From: Candidatus Butyricimonas faecavium
Lineage (GTDB): Bacteria > Bacteroidota > Bacteroidia > Bacteroidales > Marinifilaceae
DNA length: 64,000 nt
NCBI GenBank assembly: GCA_944321125.1
Contig: CALUKD010000007.1
Coordinates: 89,581-153,580 of the forward strand
Direction of reading: 5' to 3'
Made by a program: the position numbers and the translations under genes. Positions 55,070 through 62,968 of the stretch are shown in pieces. Position 1 is the stretch's first letter. Each line of letters begins with the position of its first letter. The notes beneath the pieces are model-generated. The model had not been told where the DNA came from. It was given only the letters and a program-made list of their open reading frames with translations, and made no database searches.

Positions 55070-56164
55070 ATGTATCAGTTTGATAAAAGAATAGTGATGA
55101 CATTGGATGCCGGGGGAACGAATTTTGTATTCTCGGCCATTCGGTCTAATGAAGAAATTGTAGAACCAGTTACATTGCCTTCAAATGGTGATAATTTGGA
55201 GAAATGTCTGGAAACGATGGTTACGGGATTTTCTGCCATTAAATTGAAGCTACCGGAAGAACCCGTGGCAATCAGTTTCGCCTTTCCCGGCCCATCGGAT
55301 TACGTAAACGGAATTATTGGTGATTTGAAGAATTTGCCGGCTTTTCAAGGGGGGGTGGCATTAGGAGCTTTTTTGAAAAATAAATTTAATATTCCGGTGT
55401 TTATTAATAATGACGGGGATTTGTTTGCTTATGGGGAGGCTTTGGCGGGAGCTTTACCGGAAGTAAATCGTATGCTACGAGATGCGGGGAAAAACAAGGT
55501 ATATAAGAATTTGATAGGGATTACTTTAGGTACCGGGTTCGGTGGAGGTGTGGTTCGTGATGGAGAACTTTTTCTAGGTGATAACGGTGCAGCAGCCGAA
55601 GTATGGGTATTGCGGGATAAACGTCAGCCGATTTACGGAGTTGAAGAAGGAATTTCGATCCGGGCGATTAAGAGAGAATATGCCTGTTTGTCGGGAGATA
55701 TGCGGGAGTTAACCCCGAAAGATATTTTTGAGATTGCGGAGGGAAATTTGGAGGGGAATCAGATGGCAGCTAGAGAGGCTTTTGATCATGCGGGAGAAGT
55801 ATTGGGCGAGGCCATAGCTTCGATGAATGCCGTGGTGGATGGTATTGTCGTGATTGGAGGTGGGATTATTGCTGCTCACAAATATTTGATGCCAGCCGCA
55901 ATGCGGGAACTGAATGGAACGTTAGAGATGTACGAAGGAACGCCAGCGGACAGGATGGAAATGAAGGCTTTTTTCTTGGATGATCCAGGTGATTGTGCGG
56001 CTTTTTTGACTCCTACTTCTAGGCGTATTGTTGTTCCCGGAACGACGGAAACTGTTGAGTATGATTCTGTAAAGCGAATGGGAGTAATCACGACGAAGCT
56101 GGGAACGAGCAGGGCTATAGCTTTCGGTGCTTATGCTTTTGCTTTAAATGAGTTGGATAAATAA
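55070..56164 (+). CDS. ROK family sugar kinase
   Basis: A 364-residue cytoplasmic kinase. Phosphate-1 motif TLDAGGTNFVFSAI, the catalytic region NNDGDLFAYGEALAG, the ATP/adenosine segment GITLGTGFGGGVV, and VVIGGGIIAAH are present. The Cys-rich zinc motif of many ROK repressor/kinases is absent, and there is no DNA-binding domain, so it is an enzyme, probably a glucokinase or fructokinase. Its position after the hexose permease supports that. Confidence 0.85.
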   Translation: MYQFDKRIVMTLDAGGTNFVFSAIRSNEEIVEPVTLPSNGDNLEKCLETMVTGFSAIKLKLPEEPVAISFAFPGPSDYVNGIIGDLKNLPAFQGGVALGAFLKNKFNIPVFINNDGDLFAYGEALAGALPEVNRMLRDAGKNKVYKNLIGITLGTGFGGGVVRDGELFLGDNGAAAEVWVLRDKRQPIYGVEEGISIRAIKREYACLSGDMRELTPKDIFEIAEGNLEGNQMAAREAFDHAGEVLGEAIASMNAVVDGIVVIGGGIIAAHKYLMPAAMRELNGTLEMYEGTPADRMEMKAFFLDDPGDCAAFLTPTSRRIVVPGTTETVEYDSVKRMGVITTKLGTSRAIAFGAYAFALNELDK

Positions 56165-56308
56165 AGGGATTTAAAATCATGAATTTATATCAAAGAATCA
56201 AATCAGATTCAAAATTTAAGTTTTAGAATTCAAAATTAACTAGGGAGTGAACTCATTTTTTTTTATTTTTCGAAACTAAAAATTAATAGATCCATTAAAT
56301 AAAGAAAT

Positions 56309-57814
56309 ATGAGTTCAAAATATGCATTAAATCCTCATGCTTTAGTTCGTTTTTTAGAAAAAGATGCTAAAGATTTTACCAAGGAAGATATTATTCGTTA
56401 TGTGACGGAAAATAAAATTGAGATGATCAATTTTAGGTATCCTGGTGCGGACGGACGATTAAAGACGTTAAATTTTATTATCAATAGTCTTGCCCATCTA
56501 GATAATATCTTAACTTGTGGCGAGCGGGTAGATGGTTCTAGTCTATTTCCGTATATAGAAGCGGGATCAAGTGATTTGTATGTATTACCCCGGTATCGTA
56601 CGGCTTTTCTGAATCCATTCAGTGAGATTCCCGCAGTAGATATTCTTTGTAGTTTTTACACAAAAGACGGGAAACCATTGGAAATGTCACCGGAGTATAC
56701 GATGCGGAAGGCTCACGAGGCATTAAAGCAGGTGACGGGGATGGAATATGAGGTGATGGGGGAGCTAGAGTATTATGTGGTGAGTGAAAAAGAGGATTTA
56801 TTCTTGGCTTCTGATCAAAAGGGATATCATGAATCTATTCCATTTAATAAAGGACAAGATTTACGTGCGTTGGCAATGAAGTATATTGCCGGAACTGGAG
56901 GATTGATTAAATATGGTCATTCCGAGGTTGGTAATTTCACGAAGGGAGATTTGATGTATGAACAGAATGAGATTGAATTCCTGCCCACGAAAATGGAAGA
57001 TGCTGCCGATCAGTTAATCATTGCTAAGTGGATTCTGAGAACGTTAGCTTATCAGTTTGGTGTGGATTTGACATTTGCCCCAAAGATCACGGTTGGTAAA
57101 GCCGGAAGTGGATTACATATTCATACCCGTCTGAAAAAGGGGGATAAAAATATGATGATTGAGAATGGTAAGTTAACGGATAGTGCGTTGAAAGCTATTG
57201 CCGGTTATTTGGATTTGGCTCCCTCATTAACGGCTTTTGGAAACACGAACCCGATGTCTTATTTCCGCTTGGTTCCTCACCAAGAGGCTCCCACGAATAT
57301 TTGCTGGGGTGATCGTAACCGTTCGGTTTTGGTACGTGTACCATTGGGATGGACGAGTGGGGCAGGAGATATGTTACATGATGCTAATCCTTTGGAAAAA
57401 GTGGAAGATTGGGATTTTAGTAGTAAACAAACTGTGGAATTCCGTTGTCCAGATGGTTCTGCCGATATCTACCTGTTGATTGCAGGATTGGCGGTTGCTG
57501 TGCGTCATGGGTTTGAAATGGAGAATGCTTTGCAATATGCAAAAGAACGTTATGTGGATGTGAATATATTTGATGAGGCGAATAAGGAAGTTGCTGATCG
57601 GCTAAGTCATTTACCGTCTTCCTGTTATGATTCTGCGTTATGTTTGGAAAAACAGCGTGCAAATTTCGAAAAATACGGAGTATTTGCTCCTAGTTTGATT
57701 GATGGTTTAATTGCAGGGTTGAAGAAGTTTGATGACAAAACATTGCGTCAGGATTTAGGAAATGATGAGGCAAAAATCATGGAACTCGTACATAAATACT
57801 TCTATTGCGGATAA
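56309..57814 (+). CDS. glnA: Glutamine synthetase
   Basis: A 501-residue enzyme forming glutamine from glutamate, ammonia and ATP. An N-terminal beta-grasp domain (IEMINFRYPGADGRLKTLNF, VDGSSLFPYIEAGSSDLYVL) precedes the catalytic domain with EVMGELEYYVV (metal ligands), QNEIEF, FAPKITVGKAGSGLHIHT (His metal ligand), FRLVPHQEAPTNICWGDRNR and TVEFRCPDGSADIYL. Length and motifs fit the roughly 500-residue GlnA-like type found in Bacteroidota rather than the 730-residue GSIII; a second GS elsewhere is possible. A strong terminator follows. Confidence 0.93.
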   Translation: MSSKYALNPHALVRFLEKDAKDFTKEDIIRYVTENKIEMINFRYPGADGRLKTLNFIINSLAHLDNILTCGERVDGSSLFPYIEAGSSDLYVLPRYRTAFLNPFSEIPAVDILCSFYTKDGKPLEMSPEYTMRKAHEALKQVTGMEYEVMGELEYYVVSEKEDLFLASDQKGYHESIPFNKGQDLRALAMKYIAGTGGLIKYGHSEVGNFTKGDLMYEQNEIEFLPTKMEDAADQLIIAKWILRTLAYQFGVDLTFAPKITVGKAGSGLHIHTRLKKGDKNMMIENGKLTDSALKAIAGYLDLAPSLTAFGNTNPMSYFRLVPHQEAPTNICWGDRNRSVLVRVPLGWTSGAGDMLHDANPLEKVEDWDFSSKQTVEFRCPDGSADIYLLIAGLAVAVRHGFEMENALQYAKERYVDVNIFDEANKEVADRLSHLPSSCYDSALCLEKQRANFEKYGVFAPSLIDGLIAGLKKFDDKTLRQDLGNDEAKIMELVHKYFYCG

Positions 57815-57828
57815 AAGACAATGAGGGA

Positions 57829-57867
57829 TGGGCTATTCGTACATTACAAAATCGAATAGCCCATTTT
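57829..57867 (+). terminator. Terminator of glutamine synthetase
   Basis: TGGGCTATTCG pairs perfectly with CGAATAGCCCA across a 13-base loop and is followed by TTTTATTTG. Confidence 0.88.
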
Positions 57868-58038
57868 ATTTGATTGTTTTTCCATTCTTGGTTTAGGTCT
57901 TTTGTAAAGGTTCCCTTTTTCTTCCTCTTAATGTTTGATTATGTAATATATTGATAATAATTATTTTGTGTCGGCAACAACTTGTTGAATCAGATATAGC
58001 GAAGTAATAATTGACAAACAATATGTCTAGGGAATTTT

Positions 58039-58722
58039 TTACTCTTGTTTATAATAAATCCTTTTACTAAATTTAAAAGTTAATTGAGTCCCATCATCAT
58101 TAATAAAGGCCTCATTTTTGAAGTTAGCCAAGGTGTTATTGGAGAATTGGATTTCATTCGTATTTAAAAGAAACCATTTGCCAGTAGCATTACGAGAGGA
58201 ATTTGCACTAAGATTATTAATGCTGAAAGTGTAGGTGTAATCGGGATGTAGTGAGAATGTGAATAGTTCTGTCGGTTTGATATTGTTAGGAACATAGGTT
58301 ATGTAGTTTCCCGTGAGTTGTGGAATACGGGTGTTTGTTTCGGGATGTAAACTGATGATTTGGGTAACGGTAAGGTGGTTTGTGGAAGCATGTCCAATTT
58401 TGTTTGTTGGAGTAAGGTGTCCGAGTAGTTGAACACTAACATACTTTCCGTCATGTAGTTTTAACGCTAAATATTGTTTTTCCAGTTTGTTTGCTATTTC
58501 CCCATTATTAATAGTGAGTGTGGAACCTGTGGCTTGATCTTCTAAAGTTGCTTTGTTCGTCTGGTATTGATATTTTCCGGCGAAGTAATAATTGTTGGTA
58601 ACGGTAGGTGTTACGGTAAATGTGCTATCCAATAGATTTAAGGTCTTATCTTGTTTTTTGTCTTTACATCCATTAAGAAGTATAATGGATAAAAATAACA
58701 TGATCAGAATCGTTGTTTTCAT
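58039..58722 (-). CDS. Lipoprotein of unknown function
   Basis: A 227-residue lipoprotein (lipobox ILLNGC, Cys19). The mature part alternates Thr/Asn-rich beta strands (NYYFAGKYQYQTNKATLEDQ, HDGKYVSVQLLGHL, YTYTFSINNLSANSSRNATG, WFLLNTNEIQFSNNTL). This suggests a small beta barrel or NlpE/META-like fold, but I cannot name a family. It starts 58 bases after the MutS-like gene on the same strand and is probably cotranscribed with it. Confidence 0.7.
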   Translation of the reverse strand: MKTTILIMLFLSIILLNGCKDKKQDKTLNLLDSTFTVTPTVTNNYYFAGKYQYQTNKATLEDQATGSTLTINNGEIANKLEKQYLALKLHDGKYVSVQLLGHLTPTNKIGHASTNHLTVTQIISLHPETNTRIPQLTGNYITYVPNNIKPTELFTFSLHPDYTYTFSINNLSANSSRNATGKWFLLNTNEIQFSNNTLANFKNEAFINDDGTQLTFKFSKRIYYKQE

Positions 58723-58780
58723 ATCTTTCTGTTTTGCGTGTTTAAACGAAAAAGAAAGAGGAATGTTTGGATAATGATTC

Positions 58781-60565
58781 TTATACGAGTTTCATTTTTT
58801 CAAGCAGAATGGAAGCGTTCATGTTTTGACTGATACCGGGTTTCAGTTTATAGTCGTAAGCAATGTCATCTTCTGTATGCATGATCTCGAAACATCGGTT
58901 GAAGAAATTGTTCGGTAATGTGTTGGCAAGTTCTCCTAGTTCGAGGTCATGTGTGGCAACAAGTCCGGCAACAGGTAGTGTGAGTAATTTTTGAAGAAAA
59001 CGACGGGAACCGTTTAACTTGTCTCGGGAATTAGTTCCTTTCAGTATTTCGTCCAAAATGATAAACAAGCGTTCTTCATGTTGTGCCATATTAACAAGTT
59101 GTTGCAGGCGTAGCAATTCGGCATGGAAGTAAGAGGTTCCTTTGGCTAAATTGTCAACGGTGCGCATACTGGTAAAAAGGAGCATGGGTTGGAATTCAAA
59201 ACTTTTTGCCCGAACGGCAGCCCCGCAACAGGCAAGTACGAGATTTATCCCGATTGTGCGTAAGAAGGTGGATTTCCCGGCCATGTTCGCTCCCGTGATG
59301 ATATAGAATTCGTGTAATCGGGCAACTTCGAAATCATTGGTTACGCATTCATTAGCTGATAGGAGGGGATGTCCGATGGATGTACCCCGTAAAAGCTGGT
59401 TATCACCGGGAGTTGGATAGATGAAATCGGGGTGGTTATATTTGTAGTTGGCCAAACTAACTAGAACATCGAGTTCTCCAGTGATTTCCACCCAAGTCGG
59501 GATTGCATCGGCATAATGACGTTTCCAGGCTACAAGACGCTGAACGAGGTGTAATTCCCGCATGAAAAGTCCGTTCATGAACATGGCAACCACCGCATTG
59601 GAGCGCTGGTCGAAACTTTTCTGTATTTTATGTAGGGAGCGTAACGCTTCGTTTGCGTTATATGTTTCATTGAACAGTTGTTGATGCAATGTTTGTAATT
59701 TGACTGAGGAACAGGTAAACGTGGAAAAATGTCCGATTAATTCGTGCAGGTTACTGAACGAACGGGTGAATTCATCTAAGCGTATATGAGTCCGTAATAT
59801 TTTTTGAGCCGGTAGGTAACTACAAAAAAGAGACACGCAGGAAAGGAATAATGGAATATTTAACGTGAGTACGGAGACAATATATAATATCCAAGTTGAG
59901 ACTGTTAATACCGGCAGTATATATAGGAATGGGCGTGTCCAGCGAGGTAGACCGACTTGTTCCTGTTGCCATTGTTCGATTTGTTGCATGGCCATATGAG
60001 TAATACGCTGACAATTGCCTTTAGCACGGAAAATATGACACCATTCCGGATTACGGGTAAATTCTTCAACGGCTTGTTGGCGTTCAAGGATGGCTTGTTT
60101 AGATTTTAGTGGGTGGAGTAACCATTCTCGTAACTTCTCTTTCCCGTGAGAGGTGACTGTGCGGTTGACGGATTGGAAAAGAGAATTTTCCCCGAATATG
60201 TCAAGATCGTGAGCGTAAGGGTGGATTTGGTCCCTGTATTCTGCGCCTGTCGGGAGGTTTTTAAGGTTTCCTGCAAGATATTCTAGTTCTATACGAGAAC
60301 ATTCTTCAAGTTTGTGTAAGAATTGTATCTTTTTTAATAATTTGGTTTCGAATATATTCGTGATGACAAATAGTGTAATTGCAGCAATAAAAGCAATGAG
60401 ATAAGGCGTAGATTTTGTGTTTGCGAAAGTATATATGAAATATATGGCTAGCAGGAATAGAATGACTTTCGTAAGTGTGATCCCATTTCGTTGTTGTTTG
60501 TGTTTTTTCAAGAGTATGGTAAGGTGTGCTATTTGTGTTTGATAATATTTTTTTGGTTGTTGCAT
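58781..60565 (-). CDS. Membrane-anchored MutS-family ATPase
   Basis: A 594-residue protein with the MutS core and ATPase domains but not the mismatch-recognition domain. Two N-terminal helices (about residues 28-65) and another hydrophobic pair (about 205-245) suggest membrane attachment, which canonical MutS lacks. The ATPase part has Walker A GANMAGKST (about 423-431), Walker B LFIILDEILKGTN and the switch THDLELGELA. A role in DNA mismatch repair is therefore uncertain; such MutS-related membrane proteins are common in Bacteroidota and poorly studied. The lipoprotein gene follows it. Confidence 0.88.
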   Translation of the reverse strand: MQQPKKYYQTQIAHLTILLKKHKQQRNGITLTKVILFLLAIYFIYTFANTKSTPYLIAFIAAITLFVITNIFETKLLKKIQFLHKLEECSRIELEYLAGNLKNLPTGAEYRDQIHPYAHDLDIFGENSLFQSVNRTVTSHGKEKLREWLLHPLKSKQAILERQQAVEEFTRNPEWCHIFRAKGNCQRITHMAMQQIEQWQQEQVGLPRWTRPFLYILPVLTVSTWILYIVSVLTLNIPLFLSCVSLFCSYLPAQKILRTHIRLDEFTRSFSNLHELIGHFSTFTCSSVKLQTLHQQLFNETYNANEALRSLHKIQKSFDQRSNAVVAMFMNGLFMRELHLVQRLVAWKRHYADAIPTWVEITGELDVLVSLANYKYNHPDFIYPTPGDNQLLRGTSIGHPLLSANECVTNDFEVARLHEFYIITGANMAGKSTFLRTIGINLVLACCGAAVRAKSFEFQPMLLFTSMRTVDNLAKGTSYFHAELLRLQQLVNMAQHEERLFIILDEILKGTNSRDKLNGSRRFLQKLLTLPVAGLVATHDLELGELANTLPNNFFNRCFEIMHTEDDIAYDYKLKPGISQNMNASILLEKMKLV

Positions 60566-60585
60566 GATATGAATGTTATTTATTG

Positions 60586-60593
60586 CAAATATA
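60586..60593 (-). promoter_or_regulatory. Putative -7 box for the MutS-like gene
   Basis: TATATTTG on the minus strand, 20 bases before the start codon at 60565. Confidence 0.45.
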
Positions 60594-60662
60594 ATTTTTA
60601 ACTTTGAAATATTAAAATGATGAGGAAAAATGGTTTATCATGAATTTTTCTTGTGAAAATCA

Positions 60663-60692
60663 TTGTAGAATTAAAAACAAAGTCTATATTTG
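60663..60692 (+). promoter_or_regulatory. Promoter of tRNA-Asp
   Basis: TTG (60663-60665), 19-base spacer, TATATTTG (60685-60692), about 38 bases upstream of the tRNA. Confidence 0.7.
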
Positions 60693-60730
60693 CACCCGCA
60701 ATTAGAGACAACAAAGGTTGTTTTAAATTT

Positions 60731-60804
60731 GGTTCGGTAGTTCAGCTGGTTAGAATACATGCCTGTCACGCATGGGGTCGCGGGTTCGAGTCCCGTACGC
60801 ACCG
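60731..60804 (+). tRNA. tRNA-Asp (GTC), acceptor stem with two mismatches
   Basis: Cloverleaf: D stem GTTC/GAAT, anticodon stem CATGC/GCATG around CTGTCAC (anticodon GTC), T arm GCGGG-TTCGAGT-CCCGT. The acceptor 5' strand is GGTTCGG but the 3' strand is ACGCACC, so positions 4-69 (U-C) and 7-66 (G-A) do not pair. CCA is not encoded. An integrated mobile element lies directly downstream, so this 3' end may be an attachment site. Confidence 0.85.
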
Positions 60805-60837
60805 CAATAAACATTGAAAATCAACGTTTTACAGAAC

Positions 60838-60884
60838 AAACACCCGACTTTACACCCAAGAATGTAAAGTCGGGTGTTTTTTTG
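60838..60884 (+). terminator. Terminator downstream of tRNA-Asp
   Basis: AAACACCCGACTTTACA pairs perfectly with TGTAAAGTCGGGTGTTT and is followed by T's. It would end the tRNA transcript. Confidence 0.9.
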
Positions 60885-61003
60885 TATTATTTAATTTATC
60901 ATCTTTGTGGTAGAGGATAAAAATAAAGCAAACGAAAAGAACAACCAAGTTTTCTTCATTTGCTTTATATGATATGCAGGCTTATCTGCTTAATATATCA
61001 TTA

Positions 61004-61825
61004 TCAATTCAGGATGTATTCAGGAATGGATGCTGTTGCAAATGCTCCTATTATTTCATAGTCTGTTTCGGGAACGGTCAGTATCATGGTGTAGTCTCTT
61101 GGGGGAACGCTTTTTGTCGTGGCATTGCTGATAAGTTCCACCCAATCCACATCCAAATAGCTTTTGATAATTTCCAGTACTGCTTGAGAATCACTAAACG
61201 ATAGGGCGAAGTCGTGGATTTCCATTGGAGCATTTTGTGCAAAGTTTCCGGATGGATCGGCTGAATAACTCAGACGCAAATAAGAAACTGTTTCCTCTCC
61301 ATTCTGCTTGACAAAGAACTCATAAGTGCCTTCGGCAAGTGGTGTATTATTCAATTGGTGCTGCATATTGTCCATTGTAAAAAAATAGCAATCCCGCGCT
61401 TTATTGTTAACCAGATAGAGCATAAGGTTTGAAGTCAGCGTGGGATGATTGCTTTCAGCAATGCCGTATGCAATGTAGCAGTCTGTGACTTTCACTTCGA
61501 CTGTTTCCTTGTCGCCTGTCACATTGTCCGTCAGAGTAAGCGTAGTAGTTCCTTTCTGTTTGCCTTGCAAGGCAACATAGGTACTTCCTCCTTCATTCTG
61601 AACCTTGTTGGCTTCTACTATCGTTTCGTCCGCTACGGACAGGCTGATGTCGCCGCTTCCATTGGTAATGGGAATCTCAGTGATGCCGCGCCACAATCTT
61701 ACTTCATAATAGGTCTTTTCAAGGCTGAACGGGGACATTGGTTCATTTTCATTATTGTCATCGTTACATGCAGAGATAAATAGACTGATGATAATAAAAA
61801 AGGGAGCGATAAGTTTATTCATCAT
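61004..61825 (-). CDS. Lipoprotein with Big-like domain
   Basis: A 273-residue lipoprotein (lipobox LFISAC). The first part (about 30-115; FSLEKTYYEVRLWRGITEIP, SLSVADETIVEANKV, GKQKGTTTLTLTDN) has the pattern of a bacterial Ig-like (Big_2) domain. The rest is beta-rich and not recognised. Codon use is visibly more GC-rich than in the genes before the tRNA. It lies 9 bases after the DUF4377-like lipoprotein and is probably in the same operon, as cargo of the mobile element. Confidence 0.65.
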   Translation of the reverse strand: MMNKLIAPFFIIISLFISACNDDNNENEPMSPFSLEKTYYEVRLWRGITEIPITNGSGDISLSVADETIVEANKVQNEGGSTYVALQGKQKGTTTLTLTDNVTGDKETVEVKVTDCYIAYGIAESNHPTLTSNLMLYLVNNKARDCYFFTMDNMQHQLNNTPLAEGTYEFFVKQNGEETVSYLRLSYSADPSGNFAQNAPMEIHDFALSFSDSQAVLEIIKSYLDVDWVELISNATTKSVPPRDYTMILTVPETDYEIIGAFATASIPEYILN

Positions 61826-61834
61826 GACTATGTG

Positions 61835-62656
61835 TTATTGTTTTTTTATGGTAAATTCCACCTTTTGAAGTCCCTTTTTATAAACATTGGCAAGGATGAG
61901 TGCGTAACGAACTTCTTCGCCGGACTGCATGGATTGTGTAATGTGGGTAAACTCATCTTCGGGTACAACATCTTTGAACATCGGACCGTGTGATTCGTTG
62001 CGTACCAAACGAATTTCATCTGTAAACGGAGACAGAACAAACGAATAAATAGCCATGTAAGGCACGGACTCAAATTTCACCCAATTCGGGTCTTCTTTGT
62101 CAAGGACATCTTCCAGCCATATACGCGCTGAACTGTAGGATGGCAGCATTGAATCATACCCATCGTCATAGACTATTTTACCATTCTCATCAACAATATA
62201 CCCTTTGCTGATGGCATATTTCTCAAAAGGACACAAATCTTGATATTCAATATCTTCTTCGGATGTTATCTCCTCATCGACCGGAATTTCCGGTTCTGTC
62301 ACAAGTCTGTCTTGGAGAATACGGATAAGCGAATACGTACGGTCGGAACCATCCGCAGGTGGATTGGCGAGAATTGTCCGCTTTACCGATAGATAGTATT
62401 CGTGTCCTTTTATGTAAGTAAAGCCCTCAATGCTGTTGAATCCGAGAGGTTGCCATTCTTCGGAATCACCTTCCGTCTTGACGAGCATGCACTCTATGGG
62501 ATTCTCCTTTTTGTCGTCGCCCCATGCATACATTACGCCTGTTTCTGCTGAAACCAGCATTCTAATCTCTTTGACTGAATCTTGGGGCTCATCATCACTG
62601 CAAGCTGATAACAGAAAAACTGTGATGAACAGAAATGAAGTGATAAGTTTATTCAT
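61835..62656 (-). CDS. DUF4377-like lipoprotein
   Basis: A 273-residue lipoprotein (lipobox LLSAC). The segment EWQPLGFNSIEGFTYIKGHE, followed by YYLSVKRTILANPPADGSDR and TYSLIRIL, matches the DUF4377 pattern of envelope proteins. The C-terminal half (about 150-273) is not recognised. Function unknown. Together with the next gene it forms a two-gene lipoprotein unit carried by the mobile element. Confidence 0.65.
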   Translation of the reverse strand: MNKLITSFLFITVFLLSACSDDEPQDSVKEIRMLVSAETGVMYAWGDDKKENPIECMLVKTEGDSEEWQPLGFNSIEGFTYIKGHEYYLSVKRTILANPPADGSDRTYSLIRILQDRLVTEPEIPVDEEITSEEDIEYQDLCPFEKYAISKGYIVDENGKIVYDDGYDSMLPSYSSARIWLEDVLDKEDPNWVKFESVPYMAIYSFVLSPFTDEIRLVRNESHGPMFKDVVPEDEFTHITQSMQSGEEVRYALILANVYKKGLQKVEFTIKKQ

Positions 62657-62742
62657 ATTCTGACTGTTATGTTCTTGATTGACCCTGTCAAGATGTTAAG
62701 TTAATAATAGCAGAAAACGTGAGCCAACTATGCTACGTCTTA

Positions 62743-62858
62743 ACTTGAAGGTCGTAGGAAACCATAGATGCAGATGTAACAATAGCAGCCCACGCTATAG
62801 CGTGAGAACCACTATGCTATCCTTGCATCTAATTTGAAAATTTCCTACGTTTTCAAGT
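62743..62858. repeat. Four-level nested inverted repeat (cruciform) beside the relaxase gene
   Basis: Nested arms: ACTTGAAGGTCGTAGGAAA (62743-62761) with TTTCCTACGTTTTCAAGT (62841-62858, small bulge); TAGATGCA (62765-62772) with TGCATCTA (62824-62831); ATAGCA (62782-62787) with TGCTAT (62815-62820); and the perfect palindrome CACGCTATAGCGTG (62791-62804). Blocks AATAGCAG, CGTGAG and ACTATGCTA of this region also occur, in the same order, at 62706-62735. It could be an attachment, transfer or replication site, or a structured RNA. Confidence 0.7.
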
Positions 62859-62968
62859 ACAAGATAAGCATAACGCTTCTTCTTTTTCTCTTATGTCTTG
62901 GAAAGAGTTGCCTCAATCCGTTTGCAAAAATACAGAATTTTATTGAAATCCAATCAAGTACCATCGAA

